From the NCBI RefSeq assembly GCF_011047135.1, contig NZ_CP049255.1:1302001-1366000 (forward strand): 64,000 bases of DNA, given 5' to 3'. The stretch's first letter is position 1, and each line of letters opens with the position of its first letter. The stretch is from Microbacterium endophyticum (GTDB lineage Bacteria; Actinomycetota; Actinomycetes; Actinomycetales; Microbacteriaceae). Below the pieces are notes generated by a model, which did no database searches, was not told the origin of the DNA, and worked only from the letters and a program-made list of their open reading frames with translations. This document shows, piece by piece, positions 56,301 to 64,000 of this stretch. A program made the translations under genes and the position numbers.

Positions 56301-56338
56301 ACAACGAATGCTGTGACGAGCGAGATTATGCGACGCAT
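38318..56338 (-). CDS. Giant secreted RCC1-propeller / Ig-like repeat protein (about 6,006 residues)
   Basis: This is one uninterrupted frame of 18 kb. The ATG at 56338 has TTGGAGG upstream and starts an ordinary Sec signal peptide ending ALA. Seven RCC1 repeats (blade core YAWGxNxxGQLGxG) follow, then a Pro/Thr-rich linker. Twelve more seven-blade sets come next, eleven of them each followed by a roughly 80-residue Ig-like (He_PIG-type) domain. By counting blades I get about 91 RCC1 repeats in 13 predicted propellers. No LPXTG motif, membrane anchor or known cell-wall-binding domain is visible at the C-terminus. The neighbours upstream on the same strand are a SipW-type signal peptidase and a TasA-like protein. 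The likely role is a cell-surface or matrix scaffold or adhesin; this is inference. Confidence 0.93.
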   Translation of the reverse strand: MRRIISLVTAFVVTVVAGAVWTPVISPALASTLYAYAQVATGDDFAIGLSADGAVYAWGANGAGQLGDGSDQGTSVPTAVALPEGVSLAQTDAGKDFAVGVTADGLAYAWGANAAGQLGDGSTDARSTPVPVVLPDDVTLAQVAAGSDFVVALSPEGVAYGWGGNGAGQLGDGSSDARSTVAPVTVPDGVVFSQIAAGDDFAVAVTADGVAYAWGANDAGQLGDGTTDSRTTPVVVTLPGDVALAQVVAGADFALGRTSDGVTFAWGANGAGQLGDGTTDSRLEPVAVVLPTNVRFGWLAAGAHFALALTPEGVAYSWGANDAGQLGNGTTDAASAPAAVSVPDGLTFNSISGGADFAASVSPDGVAYAWGANDAGQLGDGSNDQRSTPVVVADPQEPAREEAAPEEPDASPAEPSETVTPTAEPSVTPTGEPTVDPTIEPTETPTPTATPTATPTATPTATPTPTPAVPEASDPEVMAPGLDPLAAPFMQLAAGADGYFTDVVAGNNSGLGLDINGDVFAWGLNTYGQLGDGSTTTAASPVLSLLPADVDAVSVSSGANHALVLTSTGEVYAWGLNEDGQVGVGNTVDQSLPQRVVFPGGVTITQVSAGAYSSYALASNGTIYAWGNGEDGRLGNGSVSDRSTPVPVNQSGVLAGVTITQIAGARYGAYVLGSNGKMYAWGGNVDGAVGDGTTNDRSTPVAVLSGQIPGSTKIVQLPQGNGYHQVVLGDDGVAYAWGRNSYGQLGVNSTSDKSTPVKVLAGNVPAGVTFTQVGVGTLTSFAVGSNGVSYAWGWNSYGQLGDGTQTDRFTPRTMLAGQLPAGVVPAKITGGYQSALVLGTDGYAYMAGYNGSGQLGAGTPSTAYYSSLREANRVPSVVLPGSQFVTGKVGEVSSSAVVRTAGLYGTVSLTQSGSRPSGWSFNSATGVVSGSSSTVVSSRTLTITAQGTRAVATAATGTIQLQVSDGYFTDVVAGEYHQVGVDINGDVFAWGYNNLGQLGDGSTTDRTSPVLTQMPAGVDATQVAAGWYHSLALTSTGEVYAWGRNTDGQVGVGNVDQQSLPQRVVFPAGVTITQVAAGAYSSYALASNGTMYAWGRNAEGQLGDGSTVNKLTPVAVTQSGVLAGVTITQISGGGFSAYALASNGKVYAWGQNTYGQLGDGTTGQKTVPVAVLSGEIPASVKVVQLGQGFGFHQVVLGDDGVAYSWGRNDYGQLGVGSTANKSTPVKVSAGQVPAGVRFTQVTTGEMSSFAVGSDGVSYAWGFNTSAQLGNGSTTDRTTPGAMLAGQMPAGVIPAKISGGYRFTAVLGADGYLYSVGDNTYGQLGVGSGSQYGSLRVVNRVPAVVVPGSQGLFAAMGAAVSPSAVLAPYGLYGSVSYSVSPAVPAGMSFNSSTGVLSGTPSASFESTVFTVTGTGTRVNTASSVSTITVTVANGYFTDVVAGYSHSVGVDINGDVFAWGYNNYGQLGDGSTTNRTSPVLTQMPAGVDVTQVSAGIYHSLALTSTGEVYSWGYNDYGQVGVGNTANQMLPQRVVFPAGVTITQVSAGGYSSYALASNGDMYAWGRNAEGELGDASLVDKSSPVKVSRGAIPGGVTITQISGGYYSAYVLGSNGKVYSWGRNSNGQLGDGTTVDRNVPVAVSSGEIPGAVKVVQLAQGFGFHQVVLGDDGVAYAWGRGDYGQLGVNSTSNKSTPVKVQSGAVPAGVTFTQVDVGLYSSYAVGSDGVSYAWGGNSQGHLGDGSTSDRLIPVAMSAGQVPAGVVAAKIMGGYQFAAVLGADGYVYSTGVNTYGQLGIGSTSQSNTLVKANRVPSVVLPGSQFVTGLVGEVSSSAVVRTAGLYGTVSLTQSGSRPSGWSFNSATGVVSGSSSTVVSSRTLTITAQGTRAVATAATGTIQLQVSDGYFTDVSANQNGGLGVDINGDVFAWGLNADGQLGNGSTTTAASPALSLLPAGVDVTQVAAGSFHSLALTSTGEVYAWGRNADGQVGVGNTDQQSLPQRVVFPAGVTITQVSAGAASSYALASDGKIYAWGSGADGRLGNGSTSDQSTPVTVNQSGALAGVTITQISGGNSSAWALGSNGKVYSWGYNGSGQLGDGTTNTRTSPVVVLSGEIPGSTKIVQLSQGIGYHQVVLGDDGLIYAWGYNPYGQLGVGSTSNKSTPVKVMSGGVPSGVTFTQVGVGTHSSFAVGSDGVSYAWGWNSYGQLGDGTQTDRSTPRAMSAGQLPAGVVPAKITGGYQSAVVLGADGYVYATGYNGGGQLGVGSTSTSYYSTLRVLPRVPASVLPAQQFVTGLVGDVASSAAVRTAGLYGTVSLTQTGTRPSGWSFNSATGVVSGSSSAVQASRTLTITAQGTRAVATAATGTIQLQVSDGYFTDVAVGQYHQVGLDINGDVFAWGRNTSGELGDGSTTDQTSAVLTQLPAGVDAVQVAAGWRHSLALTSTGEVYAWGSGAALGLGIPGYTQVLPQRVVLPAGVTATQIAATEASSFALTSNGDVYAWGNNSDGQLGDGSTVTTSTPVKVVRAGALTGVTITQIAAIRDTAYALGSNGKVYAWGDNQYGQLGDGTTINKSVPVAVASGEIPESVKIVQLSPGIGMHQQVLGDDGVAYAWGFNANGQVGDGTTTNQTTPKKVLAGAVPGGVTFTQVGKGWRTSYAVGSNGVSYAWGYGGGGAMGTGSTSASNFLTPVAMIQGQMPAGVVAAKISGGDSWVSALGTDGYVYSLGDNLYGNLGVGSKTDYYSWRKANRVPASVRPEAQFVTGMVGDAKSSAAVRTAGLYGTVSLSQTGTLPSGWSFNSATGVVSGSSSATVASTTLTITAQGTRAVATAVTGTIKLQVSDGYFTDVATGAYHSVGVDINGDVFGWGRNNYGPLGDGSTTNRTSPVLTQLPAGVDVTQVSAGWFHSLALTTTGEVYAWGRNDFGQLGVGNGVDQLLPQRVVFPAGVTITQVAAGSYSSYALASDGAMYAWGQNVNGQLGDGSTVQKSTPVSVNQSGVLAGVTITQIQAGSASAYALGSHGRVYAWGANLYGGLGDGTTIDRTVPVQAQLGEIPASVKIVELSASGSSLHQVALGDNGEIYAWGRNDFGQIGVGTTTDAKSPMKVLAGAVPAGVTFAQVGTARSSSYAVGSNGVTYAWGLGTSGQLGDASTTNKTTPVAMSAGQLPTGVTAAKITGGETFALVLGADGYAYSTGNNTYGQQGVGSMTSSSSLVKANRVPASALPGSQGLIAAMGAAVTPSVGLAPHGLYGVVSYSVSPAAPVGMSFNSATGVLSGTPAEDFESTLFTVTGAGTRVNNASSSSTITVTVANGYFTDVSAGSMHSIALDINGDVFAWGRNNYGQLGDGSTTNRTSPVLVQMPAGVDVTQVSAGAHHSLALTSSGEVYAWGRNGNGQVGVGNTANQLVPQRVVFPGGVMITQVSAGAVSSYALASNGDIYAWGSNQYNQLGDGTNTQRLAPENVIQSGALAGVTITQISGGSNAAYALGSNGDMYAWGYNAYGQLGDGTTVNKNVPVAVSPGQIPGTVKIIQLAQGLGHHQVVLGDDGVAYAWGRGDYGQLGVGSTSDKSTPVTVQPGAVPAGVTFTQVGIGQGSSFAVGSDGVSYAWGSNSYGLLGDGSMTNRLAPVAMSAGQVPAGVVAAKITGGDNFTTVLGADGYEYSVGDNEYGQLGAGSTIDSTTLIKADRVPAAVLPAQQFLTGMLGEESASAPVRTAGLYGTVSLSLSGILPSGWSFNSATGVVSGLSSTNVSSRTLNIAAQGTRVVASAAGGTIQLQVSDGYFTDVASGYEYSLGVDINGDVFSWGNNANGQLGDGSVTQRTSPVLVQLPAGVDAVQAAAGDGHSLVVTSTGDVYAWGRNSNGQVGVGNTDGQLVPQRVVFPAGVTITQVAAGASASYALASDGTIYAWGAGASGQLGNNSTSDQLSPVPVDQVGALSSVTITQIAGGKSAAYALGSDGRVYAWGQNSEGQLGDGSTASRSVPAAVSQGEIPESVKITQMAEGGNNSHQVVLGSDGAVYTWGLNNVGQLGVGTTPNMSRPVRVLPGAVPPDAKFTQVGAGTFSSFATGSDGVTYAWGFNTSGQLGDGSTTNRTTPVAMSSGDVPLGVVAVNITSGATSTAVLGADGYIYSTGSNSRGQLGIGSTTNSPTLVVVSRVPASITPLSQGFVVEAGDDIETEPVQTAGLYGTVTLALAPAAPTGLTFDAATGVLSGTAPEDIASSVFTISATGTRVNDASGAGSITFTVVNGYFRSAASGYQHSLGLDINGDVFAWGLNDNGQLGNRSSLSSSTPVLSQMPAGIDVARVSAGYSHSLALTTTGAVYAWGANSDGQLGLGTTNDQSVPQRVVFPDGVTIASISAGSYASYALATDGTMYAWGQNTYGQIGIGAAGNQLTPVAVSAGVIPGGTTITQINGASASAYALGDDGVVYAWGRNNYGQLGDNSTVDKALPVKVDAGVIPAAVAVTQLAVGSNHAFVVASNGLAYSWGRNASGQLGNGTKNDAKTPVAVLSGGIPSGVVVDKIYAGWDAGYVVASDGLTYAWGSNTDGELATGVTGEVLAPTQMTQGAMPSGVAPAIITGGFHSTLLRGADRFMYSAGDNSAGQLGNGTTTDSAALVSVSRVPGVVVPGVQTVTTTLGVPVASAAVKTAGLYGVITLTQTGSLPDGWTFNAATGVVSGASDTVQAGRVVTITAQGTRADPGVTGVGLIKAQVSDGYFTDVASGANHSIASDINGDVFAWGENADGQLGDGSTTTRTAPVSVSGLVGANVTQVSAGYAHSLALTASGAVYAWGQNSDGQLGDGTTTDQLAPVQVDLPAGVTMTQVSAGAYTSYALAADGTVYAWGSGASGALGNEATANSSSPVVVSQGEIAGGVTITEISGAAGAAYALGSNGSVYSWGLNSSGQLGNGTTANASAPVAVVRGGMPESVTVIGLSHSASALHLAVLGSDGFAYAWGDNGGGALGDGTTTNASAPTRTQRGIVPNGVSFTQVDTNGYSSFATGSDGIRYAWGTNASGQLGVLGNTANQLTPVAVSQGEVPPVVATQNMTGGDASTVLFGADGYLYSAGLNASGQLGIGSLTNSSELKKVSRVKADVIPGSQIQAWFVGDEMASAALKTTGIYGTVSYATAASIPAGLSLNSVTGIVSGSTMATMLPVQWQINATGTRNNTTAAVHTMSVQIGDGYFTNIAAGQYHSVARDINGDVFAWGRNNSGQLGNESTVTSSAPVLTKLPEDAEAVSVAAGEAFSMALTEAGKVYAWGNNSSGQLGNGTTATSSTPVEVVFPGGVSIVQIAAGSSSGYALASDGVVYAWGDNSYGQLGDETTTNALTPVVVSAGEVPGGAVVSQVVAGSFTAYLVTADGAAYGFGQNSDGQIGNGTEADANAPVAVVAGAMPAGVVFTELSAAGSWATGLGSDGVAYAWGSNGRGQLGDDTGEPSSAPVTVLRGVMPAGVTVKSVAAGFEYGMLVGSDALLYAWGDNAYGQLGTGNRTAAYTPVQAAQGVRVSGIFANQIAAGYQSTTILGSDQYAYTWGGNSYGQLGNGGNTRELTAVKTVRVPALVFPAEQTVEGKAGLTVASEAYRSVGLYGTVSYSTASALPGGLSLNAATGVVSGVAPMAANGQTVTVTGIGTRVNTAAASGTVSFDVAVILATLAAGGDFGAALSTDGAALAWGWNTNSQLGDGSTLTSDVPVSVDQGAVPGGVTLLQVSAGVSHTVALGDDGKLYAWGRNEYGQLGDGTTDSSAVPVAVNAPNGITFALVSAGGFHTVALGSDGQLYAWGWGSFGRLGNGSTANSSVPVPISQGEIPAGVAIAAFSAGADHTVAIGSDGIAYSWGYNQYGQLGNDSTATALTPTAVSMPAGVLFTSVAAGESHTLALGDDGNMYAWGENSSGQLGDGTLTDRAVPVQVERGGIPTGVTISVVSAGSANSAAIGSDGRVYAWGSNQAGQLGNGSMVASTAPVQVGVGAVPSGTLLTDVQIGDRFMLATDADRNVFSWGSGAAGRLGNGDTADVTAPVVVATP
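39430..54845 (-). repeat. Eleven-fold 1.4 kb protein-coding super-repeat
   Basis: The codons for the GYFTDV module start recur at 54837, 53433, 52032, 50634, 49230, 47829, 46425, 45027, 43626, 42231 and 40824. Spacings are 1395-1407 bases, all multiples of three (mean 1401, 467 codons). A twelfth propeller, without a following Ig-like domain, closes the gene from about 39430. Each unit is seven RCC1 blades plus one Ig-like domain. The Ig-like domains fall into at least two classes: most begin QFVTG, while the second and sixth begin QGL-AAMGAA. Confidence 0.92.
54870..55160 (-). repeat. Pro/Thr/Glu-rich low-complexity linker in the giant protein
   Basis: About 95 residues run from [15 protein letters not shown] through repeated TPTA and EPT units to the PEASDPEV end. 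They separate the N-terminal propeller from the main repeat block. Such linkers are extended and often glycosylated, and are typical of surface-exposed stalks. Confidence 0.85.
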
Positions 56339-56467
56339 AATGTACCTCCAAGGTGCCAACAGCAACTCTCGCCGTGGCCAGAACTTTCGTCTAACCCCGC
56401 ACTGCCGCGAGGTTCGCCCTCCGTACACGCAGGGCTAGATGGGAAAATAGAGCCGCATTGCGGTGCG

Positions 56468-57010
56468 TTACACGCGCGCTTCGCGCACACTGCGACGGGT
56501 TCCTTCGACAGGAACCGACGCCGCGGCAGGGGCAGGCTTGTCACGCTTGTGCAGCGGCAGCATCGCCAACCCGAAGACCGTGAGCATGATGAAAACGCGC
56601 ATCGGCCACTCTTGTAGCTGAATGATCAAACGTGCCCAGGGCTGGGCGAAGTGTATATCGACAATGCCGAGCACAGCGCTCGGCCAGATTGTGTCGGGGT
56701 CGGGAATCGTGTTGGCGTCACCGCGCAGCTCGAGTGAGCCGTCTTCGCGTATCGCCGACACACGGTGTGTGACGTAGATGCCGTTTTCGTCTACAGCGGT
56801 CACGACGTCGCCCACTTCGAAGTCAGAGCTTGATGCGGGCGGCGTCACCATCAGCACGTCGCCTATGACGTAGGTGGGTGACATCGACATGCCCACGACT
56901 TCGACGTACGAAGATCCGCGCACGTATGTCGCGGCAGCAGGGGCAGCGAGCACGAACAGCAGCGCCGCAACAACGATCCATCGAAGGATTGAGAACACTC
57001 GGATAGCCAT
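56468..57010 (-). CDS. sipW: SipW-type signal peptidase I
   Basis: This 180-residue membrane protein has an N-terminal span (about 8-28) and a C-terminal span (about 135-155). The signal peptidase core contains Ser42 in GMSMSPT, His82 in VTHRV where the bacterial general peptidase has Lys, and RGDAN (97-100 region, with Asp98). Ser/His is the ER/SipW-type catalytic pair. It lies 87 bases after the TasA-like gene and 129 bases before the giant gene on the same strand. It is the only peptidase in the window fitted to process the three SipW-cognate proteins. Confidence 0.9.
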   Translation of the reverse strand: MAIRVFSILRWIVVAALLFVLAAPAAATYVRGSSYVEVVGMSMSPTYVIGDVLMVTPPASSSDFEVGDVVTAVDENGIYVTHRVSAIREDGSLELRGDANTIPDPDTIWPSAVLGIVDIHFAQPWARLIIQLQEWPMRVFIMLTVFGLAMLPLHKRDKPAPAAASVPVEGTRRSVREARV

Positions 57011-57097
57011 GGCCGGCTCGCTTCTTTCAGATTAAAACGGATGCTGCCCGCCTCGACCAGAGACCCAGTCGAGGCGGGCAGCGTCAGTTATCGAAGA

Positions 57098-57739
57098 TCA
57101 GGGAACTTCGATGGTCTGGGTCGCCGTGGCGTTGACGTCGAACGTCACGATGGCACCCTGGTAGTCATTTCCGGCTGCCGAGTCGAAGTAGACGCGGAAC
57201 GAGGCCGGCTGCGTCTCGCCCGGCGCAACATCGGTACCCGAGAAGCTCTCGTTCGTGATGAAGTCCGAGAGCGACGATGTGGTCCAGTTTCCGGCCCCGT
57301 CGGTATCCCAAGCGACCGAAACGTTGGCCAGATCGAGCACAGTGACACCGTCCGAAGCCTCGATGGTCGCGTTTGCGAGGGTGGTCTCCCAGTCGAATGC
57401 GATGTCGCCGTCGTTGGTGATGTCGATGTCAACAACCGATGCCTCGTAAAGGTTGTCGGCGTCGACTGCCTGGGTAGCCGTCATCGGCTGAACCGCGGTG
57501 GCCTGAACCGTACCGCCGCCACCGGGGCCGAAGTCACCAATCACGAGCGAACCAGCGGTAATGGTGTTACCAGCGAGGTCTTTCGACGAGCTGAACCATG
57601 CACCTGATCCGACGAGGCCGACGCCGACGGCACCCGCGGCGAGCGCAACAGCACCGATGCCGCCGATGATGGCGGTGCGAGTGCGACGACGCTTCGTGCT
57701 CTGTTCCGCCGGAGCGGCAACAGTTTCTGTTGTATCCAT
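57098..57739 (-). CDS. SipW-cognate (TasA-like) exported protein
   Basis: This 213-residue protein has a basic N-terminus with KRRRTR, a membrane segment (about 22-45) and then GSGAWFSSSKDLAGNTITAGSL. That is a full-length match to the SipW-type signal (GAWF-x-GNT-x-AG). The mature part is beta-rich, with DITNDGDIAFDWETTL and FRVYFDS strands. The ATG has AAGGAG upstream. It lies immediately before sipW, the canonical TasA/SipW order. Confidence 0.88.
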   Translation of the reverse strand: MDTTETVAAPAEQSTKRRRTRTAIIGGIGAVALAAGAVGVGLVGSGAWFSSSKDLAGNTITAGSLVIGDFGPGGGGTVQATAVQPMTATQAVDADNLYEASVVDIDITNDGDIAFDWETTLANATIEASDGVTVLDLANVSVAWDTDGAGNWTTSSLSDFITNESFSGTDVAPGETQPASFRVYFDSAAGNDYQGAIVTFDVNATATQTIEVP

Positions 57740-57860
57740 TTCTAACTTTCTCCTTGTGCGTGAGGAAGGCGCCGCCCGGCTGGCCGACTACCTTTCCGGG
57801 CCGTGCACTGGTTGCACACGGACATCTGTGAGGTGCGCGCAAGACGCGCGCTAGACGCGC

Positions 57861-58583
57861 TCATGACGGAACCTGGTCTGCGTAAACGGTGAGTCCGTAA
57901 TCAAGAACTCCGCGCTGCTGAGCATTCGTAATCGACGAGAGCATGTTCATCGACACCGTGATCCGCGTCGTTGCTCCGGCCGCCAAGATGACAGAGTTGC
58001 CAGGGCCGGTACCGGTCTTCAGCGCCGTGTTGAGCATCGGCGAGGTTGAGCACCCGCAGTTTGCGAACACGGCTACATGCGGCCCGAGGCCGTCAGGATC
58101 TGTCTTCACCGGAACCGAAAGTCGAAGCGCAATCGGGAAATTCGAAATGTTCCGAATTGTGAGCACCTGCACCACGTCAGGGCTTGAGCCGATACGCGCG
58201 TCGGTTTTGTCGATATCAATATCGAAGGTGAACATGTCGCACACCGAGTCAGTAGTCGCCGCTCGCGCACTCGACGCCGGCGCCGCCAGCGGCAGCGCGC
58301 ACAAAGCGACGAGCAGCAGGCTCATCAGTACGGTGACGTGTGTGGGCGCATGCGACGAATCAGCAAGGCTGTGCTCAGTATCGGCGCGACGGGTCGCCCG
58401 GCGCCGATACAGCAGCACGAAGACCGAGATCACAATCATGCCGATTGCACCGGCGACGAGCACAGTGAAGTCGCCCTGCAGCCCGGTGACGGCAAGCGAG
58501 CCGCCTCCACCGTTGATATCGACGATGCAGGGCTCCGCGACAGCGGCAGCGCGCACCGGTACATCGGGTGACAAAATCACCAT
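57861..58583 (-). CDS. Two-segment exported protein with LAVTG-type motif near the N-terminus
   Basis: A 240-residue protein whose ATG has AAAGGTGG upstream. Residues about 30-60 carry LAVTG, then a membrane segment and RRRATRR, which looks like a sortase-type sorting signal but sits at the N-terminal end. A second signal-like stretch follows (MSLLLVALCALPLAAPASSARA) and then a secreted domain with DVVQVLTIRNISNFPIALRLSV strands, TasA-like in style. It is the first gene of the sipW/giant group. It could be a fusion of two formerly separate genes, or a two-span protein with its C-terminal domain outside. No sortase is in the window. Confidence 0.7.
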   Translation of the reverse strand: MVILSPDVPVRAAAVAEPCIVDINGGGGSLAVTGLQGDFTVLVAGAIGMIVISVFVLLYRRRATRRADTEHSLADSSHAPTHVTVLMSLLLVALCALPLAAPASSARAATTDSVCDMFTFDIDIDKTDARIGSSPDVVQVLTIRNISNFPIALRLSVPVKTDPDGLGPHVAVFANCGCSTSPMLNTALKTGTGPGNSVILAAGATTRITVSMNMLSSITNAQQRGVLDYGLTVYADQVPS

Positions 58584-58880
58584 GTCGCGCCCACCTTTCG
58601 CCAGCGTCCAAAGCGTGGTGGGGCTTCGGCGAGCCGATCTCACCGCTTACCCCAACGCACTGCGTCTGGGCCATTGTTTGAGCACCACTCCCACCCGCGC
58701 AACGCACCCGCAAGCTGAACGTTCGCAATGCGTACGCCGAGAATTTGATGTACTCACACCGCCCATTTGCCGGTCGCACAGCGGTGATTTTTGTGCGCGC
58801 GCGCCCGGCATCAGGTAATGGAGATCGCGACGGATGCTGGGGCTACCGCTTGTTCACCATGTCGCCGTAGCGTGAGCATC

Positions 58881-60266
58881 ATGATCGAGACGACGAAGCC
58901 CTCCGACCACCCAGCACACGACCGCGTAATCCCTCGCGGTCAAGTGGTGTCGTGGGCACTGTGGGACTGGGGCTCGGCCGCTTTCAATGCCGTAGTCACA
59001 ACGTTCGTGTTCAGCACGTTTCTTGCCAGCGAGCTCTTCGTCGATCCCGCAATCGTTGCTGCCGCCGACGGCGATGCCAAAGACCCGGCTCTCGTCGCCG
59101 CCCTCGCCGACAATGCGAGCACCATCGGGTGGGCGCTCGCTATCGCTGGCGTACTGATTGCCATCCTCGCCCCCGTGCTCGGTCAGCGCTCCGATGGCAC
59201 GGGTCGCCGAAAGCTGTGGCTCGGCATCAATACGGGGGCCGTCGTTCTGGCGATGCTCTCCATGTTCTTTGTCGACGGCGCCCCCGGATACCTGATCCTT
59301 GGCGCGACGCTCCTGGCGGTCGGCAATATCTTCTTCGAGTTCGCGGGCGTCAACTACAACGCGATGCTCGTGCAGGTCTCTACACGCAAGAACATGGGGC
59401 GCGTCTCGGGCTTTGGGTGGGGCATGGGCTACGTCGGCGGCATCGTGCTACTCATCGTGCTACTTGCGCTCTTCGTGCAGGGTTTCGGCACCGAGGGTCA
59501 GGCCGGCCTCCTCGGCATCTCGACCGAGGGTGGCCTGCACGTTCGGGTGGCTGTCGTGGCGTCCGCGGTATGGTTTGCAATCTTCGCCATTCCGGTGCTC
59601 TTGAAAGTGCCCGAAATTCCCGCCCGCGACACCCAGGCACGCGTCGGATTCTTTCGGTCGTACGCCGTACTCGCAAAGACGATCGCGAAGCTGTGGCGCA
59701 GCAATCGCCAGGTCTTGATGTTTCTCTTGGCGAGCGCTGTCTTTCGTGACGGACTCGCCGGGGTCTTCACGTTCGGTGCGATCATCGCGGCGCAAGTCTT
59801 CGGGTTTTCGAGCACCGAGGTGTTGTATTTCGCGGTCGCCGCCAACGTCGTGGCCGGTATCAGCACGATCATCGCTGGTCGCCTCGATGACTCCTTCGGG
59901 CCGAAGCGCGTCATCATCGTGTCTCTCGCGGGGCTCGTTCTTGCCGGTTCTGCCGTGCTCTTCATCGGCACAGCTCAAGTCGGCTTTTGGATCGCGGGGC
60001 TCATCCTCACCGGGTTCGTCGGCCCGGTGCAGTCCGCAAGCCGCTCGTTCCTTGCTCGCATCACGCCTCCCGGACGCGAGGGCGAGATCTTCGGCCTCTA
60101 CGCCACGAGCGGCCGGGCGGTGTCGTTCCTCGCACCCAGCCTGTTCGCGCTGTTTGTGGCGCTCACCGGCGATACGAGGCTCGGCATCCTCGGGCTTGTC
60201 ATCGTGCTGCTCGCAGGTCTCGTGCTCATGCTGCCAGTGCGTGAGAAGCAGGTCGAGATCGACTGA
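58881..60266 (+). CDS. MFS transporter, Atg22/UMF1-like
   Basis: The protein has 461 residues and about twelve hydrophobic segments. The N-terminal WALWDWGSAAFNAVVTTFVFS motif and the gap pattern match the UMF1/Atg22-like branch of the major facilitator superfamily. The ATG at 58881 was chosen because an upstream extension is low-complexity and unlike a transporter; its ribosome site is weak. It is convergent with the MarR gene six bases away. Substrate unknown. Confidence 0.88.
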   Translation: MIETTKPSDHPAHDRVIPRGQVVSWALWDWGSAAFNAVVTTFVFSTFLASELFVDPAIVAAADGDAKDPALVAALADNASTIGWALAIAGVLIAILAPVLGQRSDGTGRRKLWLGINTGAVVLAMLSMFFVDGAPGYLILGATLLAVGNIFFEFAGVNYNAMLVQVSTRKNMGRVSGFGWGMGYVGGIVLLIVLLALFVQGFGTEGQAGLLGISTEGGLHVRVAVVASAVWFAIFAIPVLLKVPEIPARDTQARVGFFRSYAVLAKTIAKLWRSNRQVLMFLLASAVFRDGLAGVFTFGAIIAAQVFGFSSTEVLYFAVAANVVAGISTIIAGRLDDSFGPKRVIIVSLAGLVLAGSAVLFIGTAQVGFWIAGLILTGFVGPVQSASRSFLARITPPGREGEIFGLYATSGRAVSFLAPSLFALFVALTGDTRLGILGLVIVLLAGLVLMLPVREKQVEID

Positions 60267-60272
60267 TTCTGA

Positions 60273-60722
60273 CTACGCGTGCGGCCAGGCTTCGGCGAGC
60301 TTTTTGAGCAGACGCACGAGTTCGCCACGCTCGACATCGTCAAACTCGGCGAGCGCGGTATTTAGCGCAGTGCGCCGCTTTTCGCGAAAACCCTCGATCA
60401 GCGCGATGCCGGACTCGGTCAGCACGATCTGGGTGCGGCGCGCATCGGCGGGGTCGACTTCTCGCCGCACTAAGTCGAGCTCGACCGACTGCTGCACCAG
60501 GCGCGAAGCGCGCGGCTGGTCGACGGCAATGACATCGGCGATGTCACTCACCGAAAGAGGTGCGGATGCCGCAGCCACCGCCATGAGCAGGCGCATGCGT
60601 CCCGGCCCGCCGTCGGTCGGGCGCGGCCCCCGCCGCCCGCGGAGCCGGCCGAGAGCTCCGAGGATCTCGTCGGCCGCATCCGCGGGCTGAGGTGAAGTCA
60701 CTCTTCGAGTATTACATGCCAC
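60273..60722 (-). CDS. MarR-family transcriptional regulator
   Basis: A 149-residue winged-helix protein (ADVIAVDQPRASRLVQQSVELDLVRREVDPADARRTQIVLTESG is the recognition-wing region, roughly 60-105). An alternative GTG start lies seven codons later at 60701. It sits between the convergent MFS gene and the BCCT transporter gene; it may regulate either transporter. Confidence 0.9.
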   Translation of the reverse strand: MACNTRRVTSPQPADAADEILGALGRLRGRRGPRPTDGGPGRMRLLMAVAAASAPLSVSDIADVIAVDQPRASRLVQQSVELDLVRREVDPADARRTQIVLTESGIALIEGFREKRRTALNTALAEFDDVERGELVRLLKKLAEAWPHA

Positions 60723-60746
60723 CTGACATGCTTCTCAGCGGACTCC

Positions 60747-62531
60747 TCAGCGGGAAGTATCCGCTTCGCCGGCCGGGGCGTGATCATCTCCCGGGTGATC
60801 AACGACCTCTTCGAGCGGCACCTCGACCACGTCGATGGCGTCCGTTGGCGGGTCGTGGCGAACACCCACCCGACGAGCAAAGCGTCTCACCCAACCGAGA
60901 TCGCCCTGTTCATTGGGTTGTTCGACCTCAAGGCCGTAGTGCTCACCGATCGCGTCGACGAACTGCACGCGAGCCGCGTTGTCGTAGGCGCGTCGCTCGC
61001 GGCTGAAGGCGATGACTGTCGACCAACACATCAGCAGCATGATGACGCTGAACGGCAGAGCGATGATGATCGCCGCGGTTTGCAGTGCCTGCAGACCGCC
61101 GGTCAACAGCAGCGAAATGGCCAGCAGCGCGGTGATGAGGGTGAAGAAGGTACGCACCCAACGCGCCGGGTTGACGCTGCCGTCGGTGGCGATCATGCCC
61201 ATCACGAGTGCACCCGAGTCAGAGGAAGTCACGAAGAAGATCGTGATCAACAAGATCACACCGATTGTGAGCACCGGAGTGCCGGGGATGTACTGCAGCA
61301 TCTGGAACAGCGCCGTGTTGAGGTCGACCGTGCCGCCCGACGTCGTCAAGGCGCCCGGTTGATTGAGTTCAATGTAGAGCGCCGAGCCTCCGAGCACGGC
61401 AAACCACAGAATCGTGATGAGAGTCGGCACGATAATGACGCCCATGACGAACTGCCGCACCGTGCGCCCGCGCGAGATGCGGGCGATGAAGATGCCGACG
61501 AACGGCGCCCACGAGATCCACCAGCCCCAGTAGAACGAGGTCCACGACGCCTGCCACGATTCGCCCGCGTCGCCGGCGAACGCACTCACGTTGAACGAGA
61601 GCCCGACGAAACCCTGAATGTAATTACCGATGGACTGCACCCATTCGCGCAGCAAGAACTCGGTCTGGCCGAACACCAGTAGATACACGACGAGGATTCC
61701 CGCGAGGATCAGGTTGAACGACGACAGCCACTTCATACCCTTGGTCACGCCAGAAAGCACCGACATCAGCACGAAGACCGTGATGATCGCGATGATGATC
61801 ACCTGCACGAATTCTGTGGGCTCGAACAGCCCAGCCGAGTCGAGACCCGCGCTGATCTGCAGCACACCGAGGCCGAGCGATGTTGCCACGCCGAAGAGCG
61901 TTCCGACCAGCGCGATGACGTCGATGGCGTTGCCCCACCCGCCGCGTACGTGCTTTCCGAGAAGAGGCTCGAGGGTCCAACGAATCGAGATGGGCTTCTT
62001 GCGTCGGTGGATCGCGTAGGCGAGGCCGAGACCGACGACCACGTATATCGCCCATGCCTGCACACCCCAGTGCAGATAGGTCTGGCTGAGCGCGGACTGC
62101 GCGAGTTGCTCCGGCGTACCGGTTACCCCGGGCCGCGGGGTGACGAAGTGGCTGAGGGGCTCGCTGACGCCATAGAAGACCAGGCCGATCCCCATTCCGG
62201 CGGCAAAAAGCAGCGAGAACCAGGCCCCGAGTGAGAACTCGGGTTTCTCGTTGTCGGAGCCGAGCTTGATGTCACCGAACCTGCTAAAACCGAGAAAGAA
62301 TGCGAAGGCCACGAAGAACGCGGCGATCAGCACGTAGTACCAGTTGAACGCGCTGATGATCGAAGACTGAATAGCCCCGAACATTGCCTCCGCGGCATCT
62401 GGTGCAATGAGTGCGAACCCGCTGAAGGCAAGCACCACGACCGCTGCAGGCCAGAAGACCCAGCGTTTGATCGTGGACTTTGGTTCGGGCATTTGTGGCG
62501 CAGTCGCGCGGGTGGTTTCAGCATCCGGCAT
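60747..62531 (-). CDS. BCCT-family transporter (betaine/choline/carnitine type)
   Basis: The 594-residue protein has about twelve membrane segments with the BCCT signatures GMGIGLVFYGVSEPLSHF (about 110-127) and WTSFYWGWWISWAPFVG (about 310-326, with the Trp-box). It has a charged C-terminal tail, as in osmosensing BetP-like proteins. The MarR gene lies 24 bases downstream on the same strand. It probably takes up compatible solutes with Na+ or H+. Confidence 0.94.
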   Translation of the reverse strand: MPDAETTRATAPQMPEPKSTIKRWVFWPAAVVVLAFSGFALIAPDAAEAMFGAIQSSIISAFNWYYVLIAAFFVAFAFFLGFSRFGDIKLGSDNEKPEFSLGAWFSLLFAAGMGIGLVFYGVSEPLSHFVTPRPGVTGTPEQLAQSALSQTYLHWGVQAWAIYVVVGLGLAYAIHRRKKPISIRWTLEPLLGKHVRGGWGNAIDVIALVGTLFGVATSLGLGVLQISAGLDSAGLFEPTEFVQVIIIAIITVFVLMSVLSGVTKGMKWLSSFNLILAGILVVYLLVFGQTEFLLREWVQSIGNYIQGFVGLSFNVSAFAGDAGESWQASWTSFYWGWWISWAPFVGIFIARISRGRTVRQFVMGVIIVPTLITILWFAVLGGSALYIELNQPGALTTSGGTVDLNTALFQMLQYIPGTPVLTIGVILLITIFFVTSSDSGALVMGMIATDGSVNPARWVRTFFTLITALLAISLLLTGGLQALQTAAIIIALPFSVIMLLMCWSTVIAFSRERRAYDNAARVQFVDAIGEHYGLEVEQPNEQGDLGWVRRFARRVGVRHDPPTDAIDVVEVPLEEVVDHPGDDHAPAGEADTSR

Positions 62532-62577
62532 TCCGACACCGTAACGAACGCTGAGAGCGCTTGTCAGCTTGGGGCGG

Positions 62578-63183
62578 TCAGTTGCCCGCGGATCCCAGAT
62601 CTGTTAGGCCGACATTTGTGCGGTGAAAGTTGAGCGCCGAGCGGGATGCCGTCGGCCCCCGCTGACCCTGGTATCGATTGCCGTAGGGGCCGGTTCCGTA
62701 GGGGTTGTCGGCAGGCGACGAGAGGCGGAAGAAGCACAACTGACCGATCTTCATGCCGGGCCAGAGTTTGATGGGGAGTGTTGCCACGTTCGAAAGCTCG
62801 AGCGTGACGTGACCGGTGAAGCCGGGGTCGATGAAGCCGGCGGTGGAGTGCGTGAGCAGCCCGAGGCGGCCAAGTGAAGACTTGCCCTCGAGGCGTGCGG
62901 CGACATCTTCGGGGAGCGAGACCTGTTCGAACGTGGCGCCGAGCGCGAATTCGCCGGGGTGCAGGATGAACGGCTCGTCGGGCGAGACCTCGATGAGGCG
63001 CGTGAGATCGGGCTGATCTTCGGCGGGATCGATGAAAGGGTACTTGTGGTTATCGAAGAGCCGGAAGTACCTGTCGAGGCGCACATCGACGCTCGACGGC
63101 TGCACCATCTCGGAGTCGAAGGGGGCAAGCCCGATACGGCCGGAGCCCAGTTCTTTGCGGATATCGCCATCAGAGAGCAGCAC
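62578..63183 (-). CDS. dcd: dCTP deaminase
   Basis: This 201-residue protein has the Dcd/dUTPase-type fold: an N-terminal [10 protein letters not shown], the QPSSVDVRL motif, [10 protein letters not shown] with the catalytic Arg and Ser region, and HVTLELSN with the catalytic Glu. The C-terminal [10 protein letters not shown] is the nucleotide-closing lid. It makes dUTP (or dUMP in the bifunctional branch) for thymidylate synthesis. It ends 46 bases downstream of the BCCT gene start, on the same strand. Confidence 0.95.
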   Translation of the reverse strand: MLLSDGDIRKELGSGRIGLAPFDSEMVQPSSVDVRLDRYFRLFDNHKYPFIDPAEDQPDLTRLIEVSPDEPFILHPGEFALGATFEQVSLPEDVAARLEGKSSLGRLGLLTHSTAGFIDPGFTGHVTLELSNVATLPIKLWPGMKIGQLCFFRLSSPADNPYGTGPYGNRYQGQRGPTASRSALNFHRTNVGLTDLGSAGN

Positions 63184-63243
63184 GGGTTCAGCCTATCGGC
63201 GGAGGGGCCTGCTGTTATGCTTGCCGGGCGTCTTCTGGCGCAT

Positions 63244-63317
63244 GGGGCTGTAGTTCAATGGCAGAACTTCTGCTTCCCAAGCAGATAGCGCGGGTTCGAT
63301 TCCCGTCAGCCCCTCCA
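63244..63317 (+). tRNA. tRNA-Gly (anticodon CCC)
   Basis: The cloverleaf folds: acceptor GGGGCTG/CAGCCCC, D stem GTTC/GAAC, anticodon stem TCTGC/GCAGA with loop TTCCCAA (anticodon CCC), T stem GCGGG/CCCGT with loop TTCGATT. The discriminator is T and a CCA follows in the genome (63315-63317). It is divergent from dcd. Confidence 0.97.
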
Positions 63318-63356
63318 AGCTCTCACGTGCGACCAAAGGTCGTGCGGGAGAGCTTT
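63318..63356 (+). terminator. Hairpin after tRNA-Gly
   Basis: AGCTCTC pairs with GAGAGCT (63318-63324 with 63348-63354), with a further paired inner stem ending in GACC-AAA-GGTC, then TTTCG. The stem has two G-U-type positions. It starts right after the CCA of the tRNA. Confidence 0.65.
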
Positions 63357-63370
63357 CGTGTTGTACCGCG

Positions 63371-63455
63371 ATCGAACCCGCGGGTGGGCCCCATCGCGGA
63401 GGCTCCGCGCGCCGCGCAGCGGCGGGTGGAGTGCGATGGGACGATTCCCGTCAGC
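63371..63455. repeat. tRNA-Gly T-arm-like copies in a gene-free stretch
   Basis: Downstream of the terminator, ATCGAACCCGCG at 63371-63382 is the reverse complement of bases in the tRNA T arm (63289-63300). CGATTCCCGTCAGC at 63442-63455 is a direct copy of 63297-63310 (14 bases). A CCCATCGC/GCGATGGG inverted pair lies between them. No gene is visible from 63356 to about 63596. It may be a small tRNA-derived remnant or a structured non-coding element. Confidence 0.5.
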
Positions 63456-63596
63456 TCGACGGTGTCGAGCCCGGGCGCGGTCCGGTAGATTCATCAACAC
63501 TTTCAGCATTTCCCTCGCACAAGACGCTGCGGCGACTGGTCACCGCGTCCGTCACAACCGCACAGAAGACGCGCGCAGCGCGACGAACGGAGAATC

Positions 63597-64000
63597 GTGT
63601 CCTTAATCTCATCCGTCTTGGCAGGGGCCGGAACCTCGTCAGAAGAAAGCGTCGACATTTTCTTCTACATCATCCTCGCCGTGATACTGGCGCTCGTCGT
63701 CTTTGTGATGAGGTGGATATTCGCCCGGCGAGCCAACAAGAAGGTGGCTGGCACGGCTGGCGGAGCATCCGATGGTTTGGCTATTCGAATCGCACCGGCA
63801 CCGCCCTTTCCCGAAGACGTGGCTCGCCTTCGCACGCTGCTGGGTGCGACCTCACCGGCGCCCCGCATCACGCGCTACAGCGTCCCCGTGGTGACCACAG
63901 ACGACTACTCTCTAACGATCCGCGACAAGAAGATCGGCGAGATCGTCTCGATCCCCCTGAAGAACATCGCCTCGATCGAAGCACGGGAGGCCGCGATCAC
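63597..64000 (+). CDS. Small membrane-anchored protein, 3' end beyond the window
   Basis: A GTG start with GGAG just upstream opens a frame that runs off the window end (134 full codons visible). Residues about 20-45 form one membrane segment, followed by a short basic RRANKK stretch and a cytosolic-type part (PRITRYSVPVVTTDDYSLTIRDKKIGEI). I do not recognise the family, and the frame may continue for several hundred bases. Confidence 0.7.
   Translation, partial: MSLISSVLAGAGTSSEESVDIFFYIILAVILALVVFVMRWIFARRANKKVAGTAGGASDGLAIRIAPAPPFPEDVARLRTLLGATSPAPRITRYSVPVVTTDDYSLTIRDKKIGEIVSIPLKNIASIEAREAAI

Noticed and set aside
38318..56338. Long plus-strand open frames across the giant gene (for example 52007-53335, 1.3 kb, Arg/His/Thr-rich)
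   Set aside because: They are shadows of the RCC1 repeat on the minus strand, with no ribosome sites, repetitive composition and no recognisable domain.
57801..57853. Small GTGCA/TGCAC and GCGCGC hairpins before the TasA-like gene
   Set aside because: Short and frequent in GC-rich DNA, with no T-run or conserved position to support a regulatory call.

Overview
The window comes from a high-GC Gram-positive actinobacterium, most likely of the family Microbacteriaceae. This rests on the dnaK-grpE-dnaJ-hspR operon with HAIR operators, a ClpB without its N-terminal domain, an actinobacterial set of sugar-uptake, dcd and BCCT genes, and the overall codon use. The genus is not assigned. Genes are dense on both strands and many are coupled by 1-4 base overlaps.

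Layout. 1-3.1 kb: the 3' end of a type III polyketide synthase, then a methyltransferase and an FAD monooxygenase, facing a UbiA prenyltransferase (a phenolic-lipid or quinone-like cluster). 3.1-5.3 kb: clpB behind a HAIR box. 5.4-10.5 kb: a DUF2254 membrane protein, a GlxA-type regulator, a small membrane protein and two GT4 glycosyltransferases. 10.6-19.5 kb: an arabinan/arabinoxylan-type operon on the minus strand (LacI regulator, solute-binding lipoprotein, two permeases, GH1-like, GH43, secreted GH54 with three ricin-type trefoils). 19.6-22.4 kb: a hypothetical protein, a DUF6325-like protein, a SHOCT protein and a ClC channel. 22.4-31 kb: a heterodimeric ABC exporter, a K+ channel, and hspR, dnaJ, grpE, dnaK.

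31-37.8 kb: three histidine kinases and one response regulator lie downstream of a SipW-cognate exported protein. A second such protein is divergent, across a perfect 7-bp inverted repeat. 38.3-58.6 kb is the most unusual part. A single uninterrupted 18 kb gene encodes a roughly 6,006-residue secreted protein of 13 predicted seven-bladed RCC1 propellers joined by 11 Ig-like domains with a period of about 467 residues. Upstream, on the same strand, lie a SipW-type signal peptidase, a TasA/camelysin-like exported protein, and a two-segment protein with an LAVTG-plus-membrane-segment motif near its N-terminus.

58.9-64 kb: an MFS (Atg22/UMF1-like) transporter, a MarR regulator, a BCCT transporter, dcd, tRNA-Gly(CCC) and the start of a small membrane protein.

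Main hypothesis: 31-58.6 kb is a cell-surface system. SipW would process three TasA-like subunits, the kinase/regulator group would control part of it, and the giant propeller chain would be the adhesin or matrix scaffold. The gene order and motifs are seen directly; the functional link is inference.
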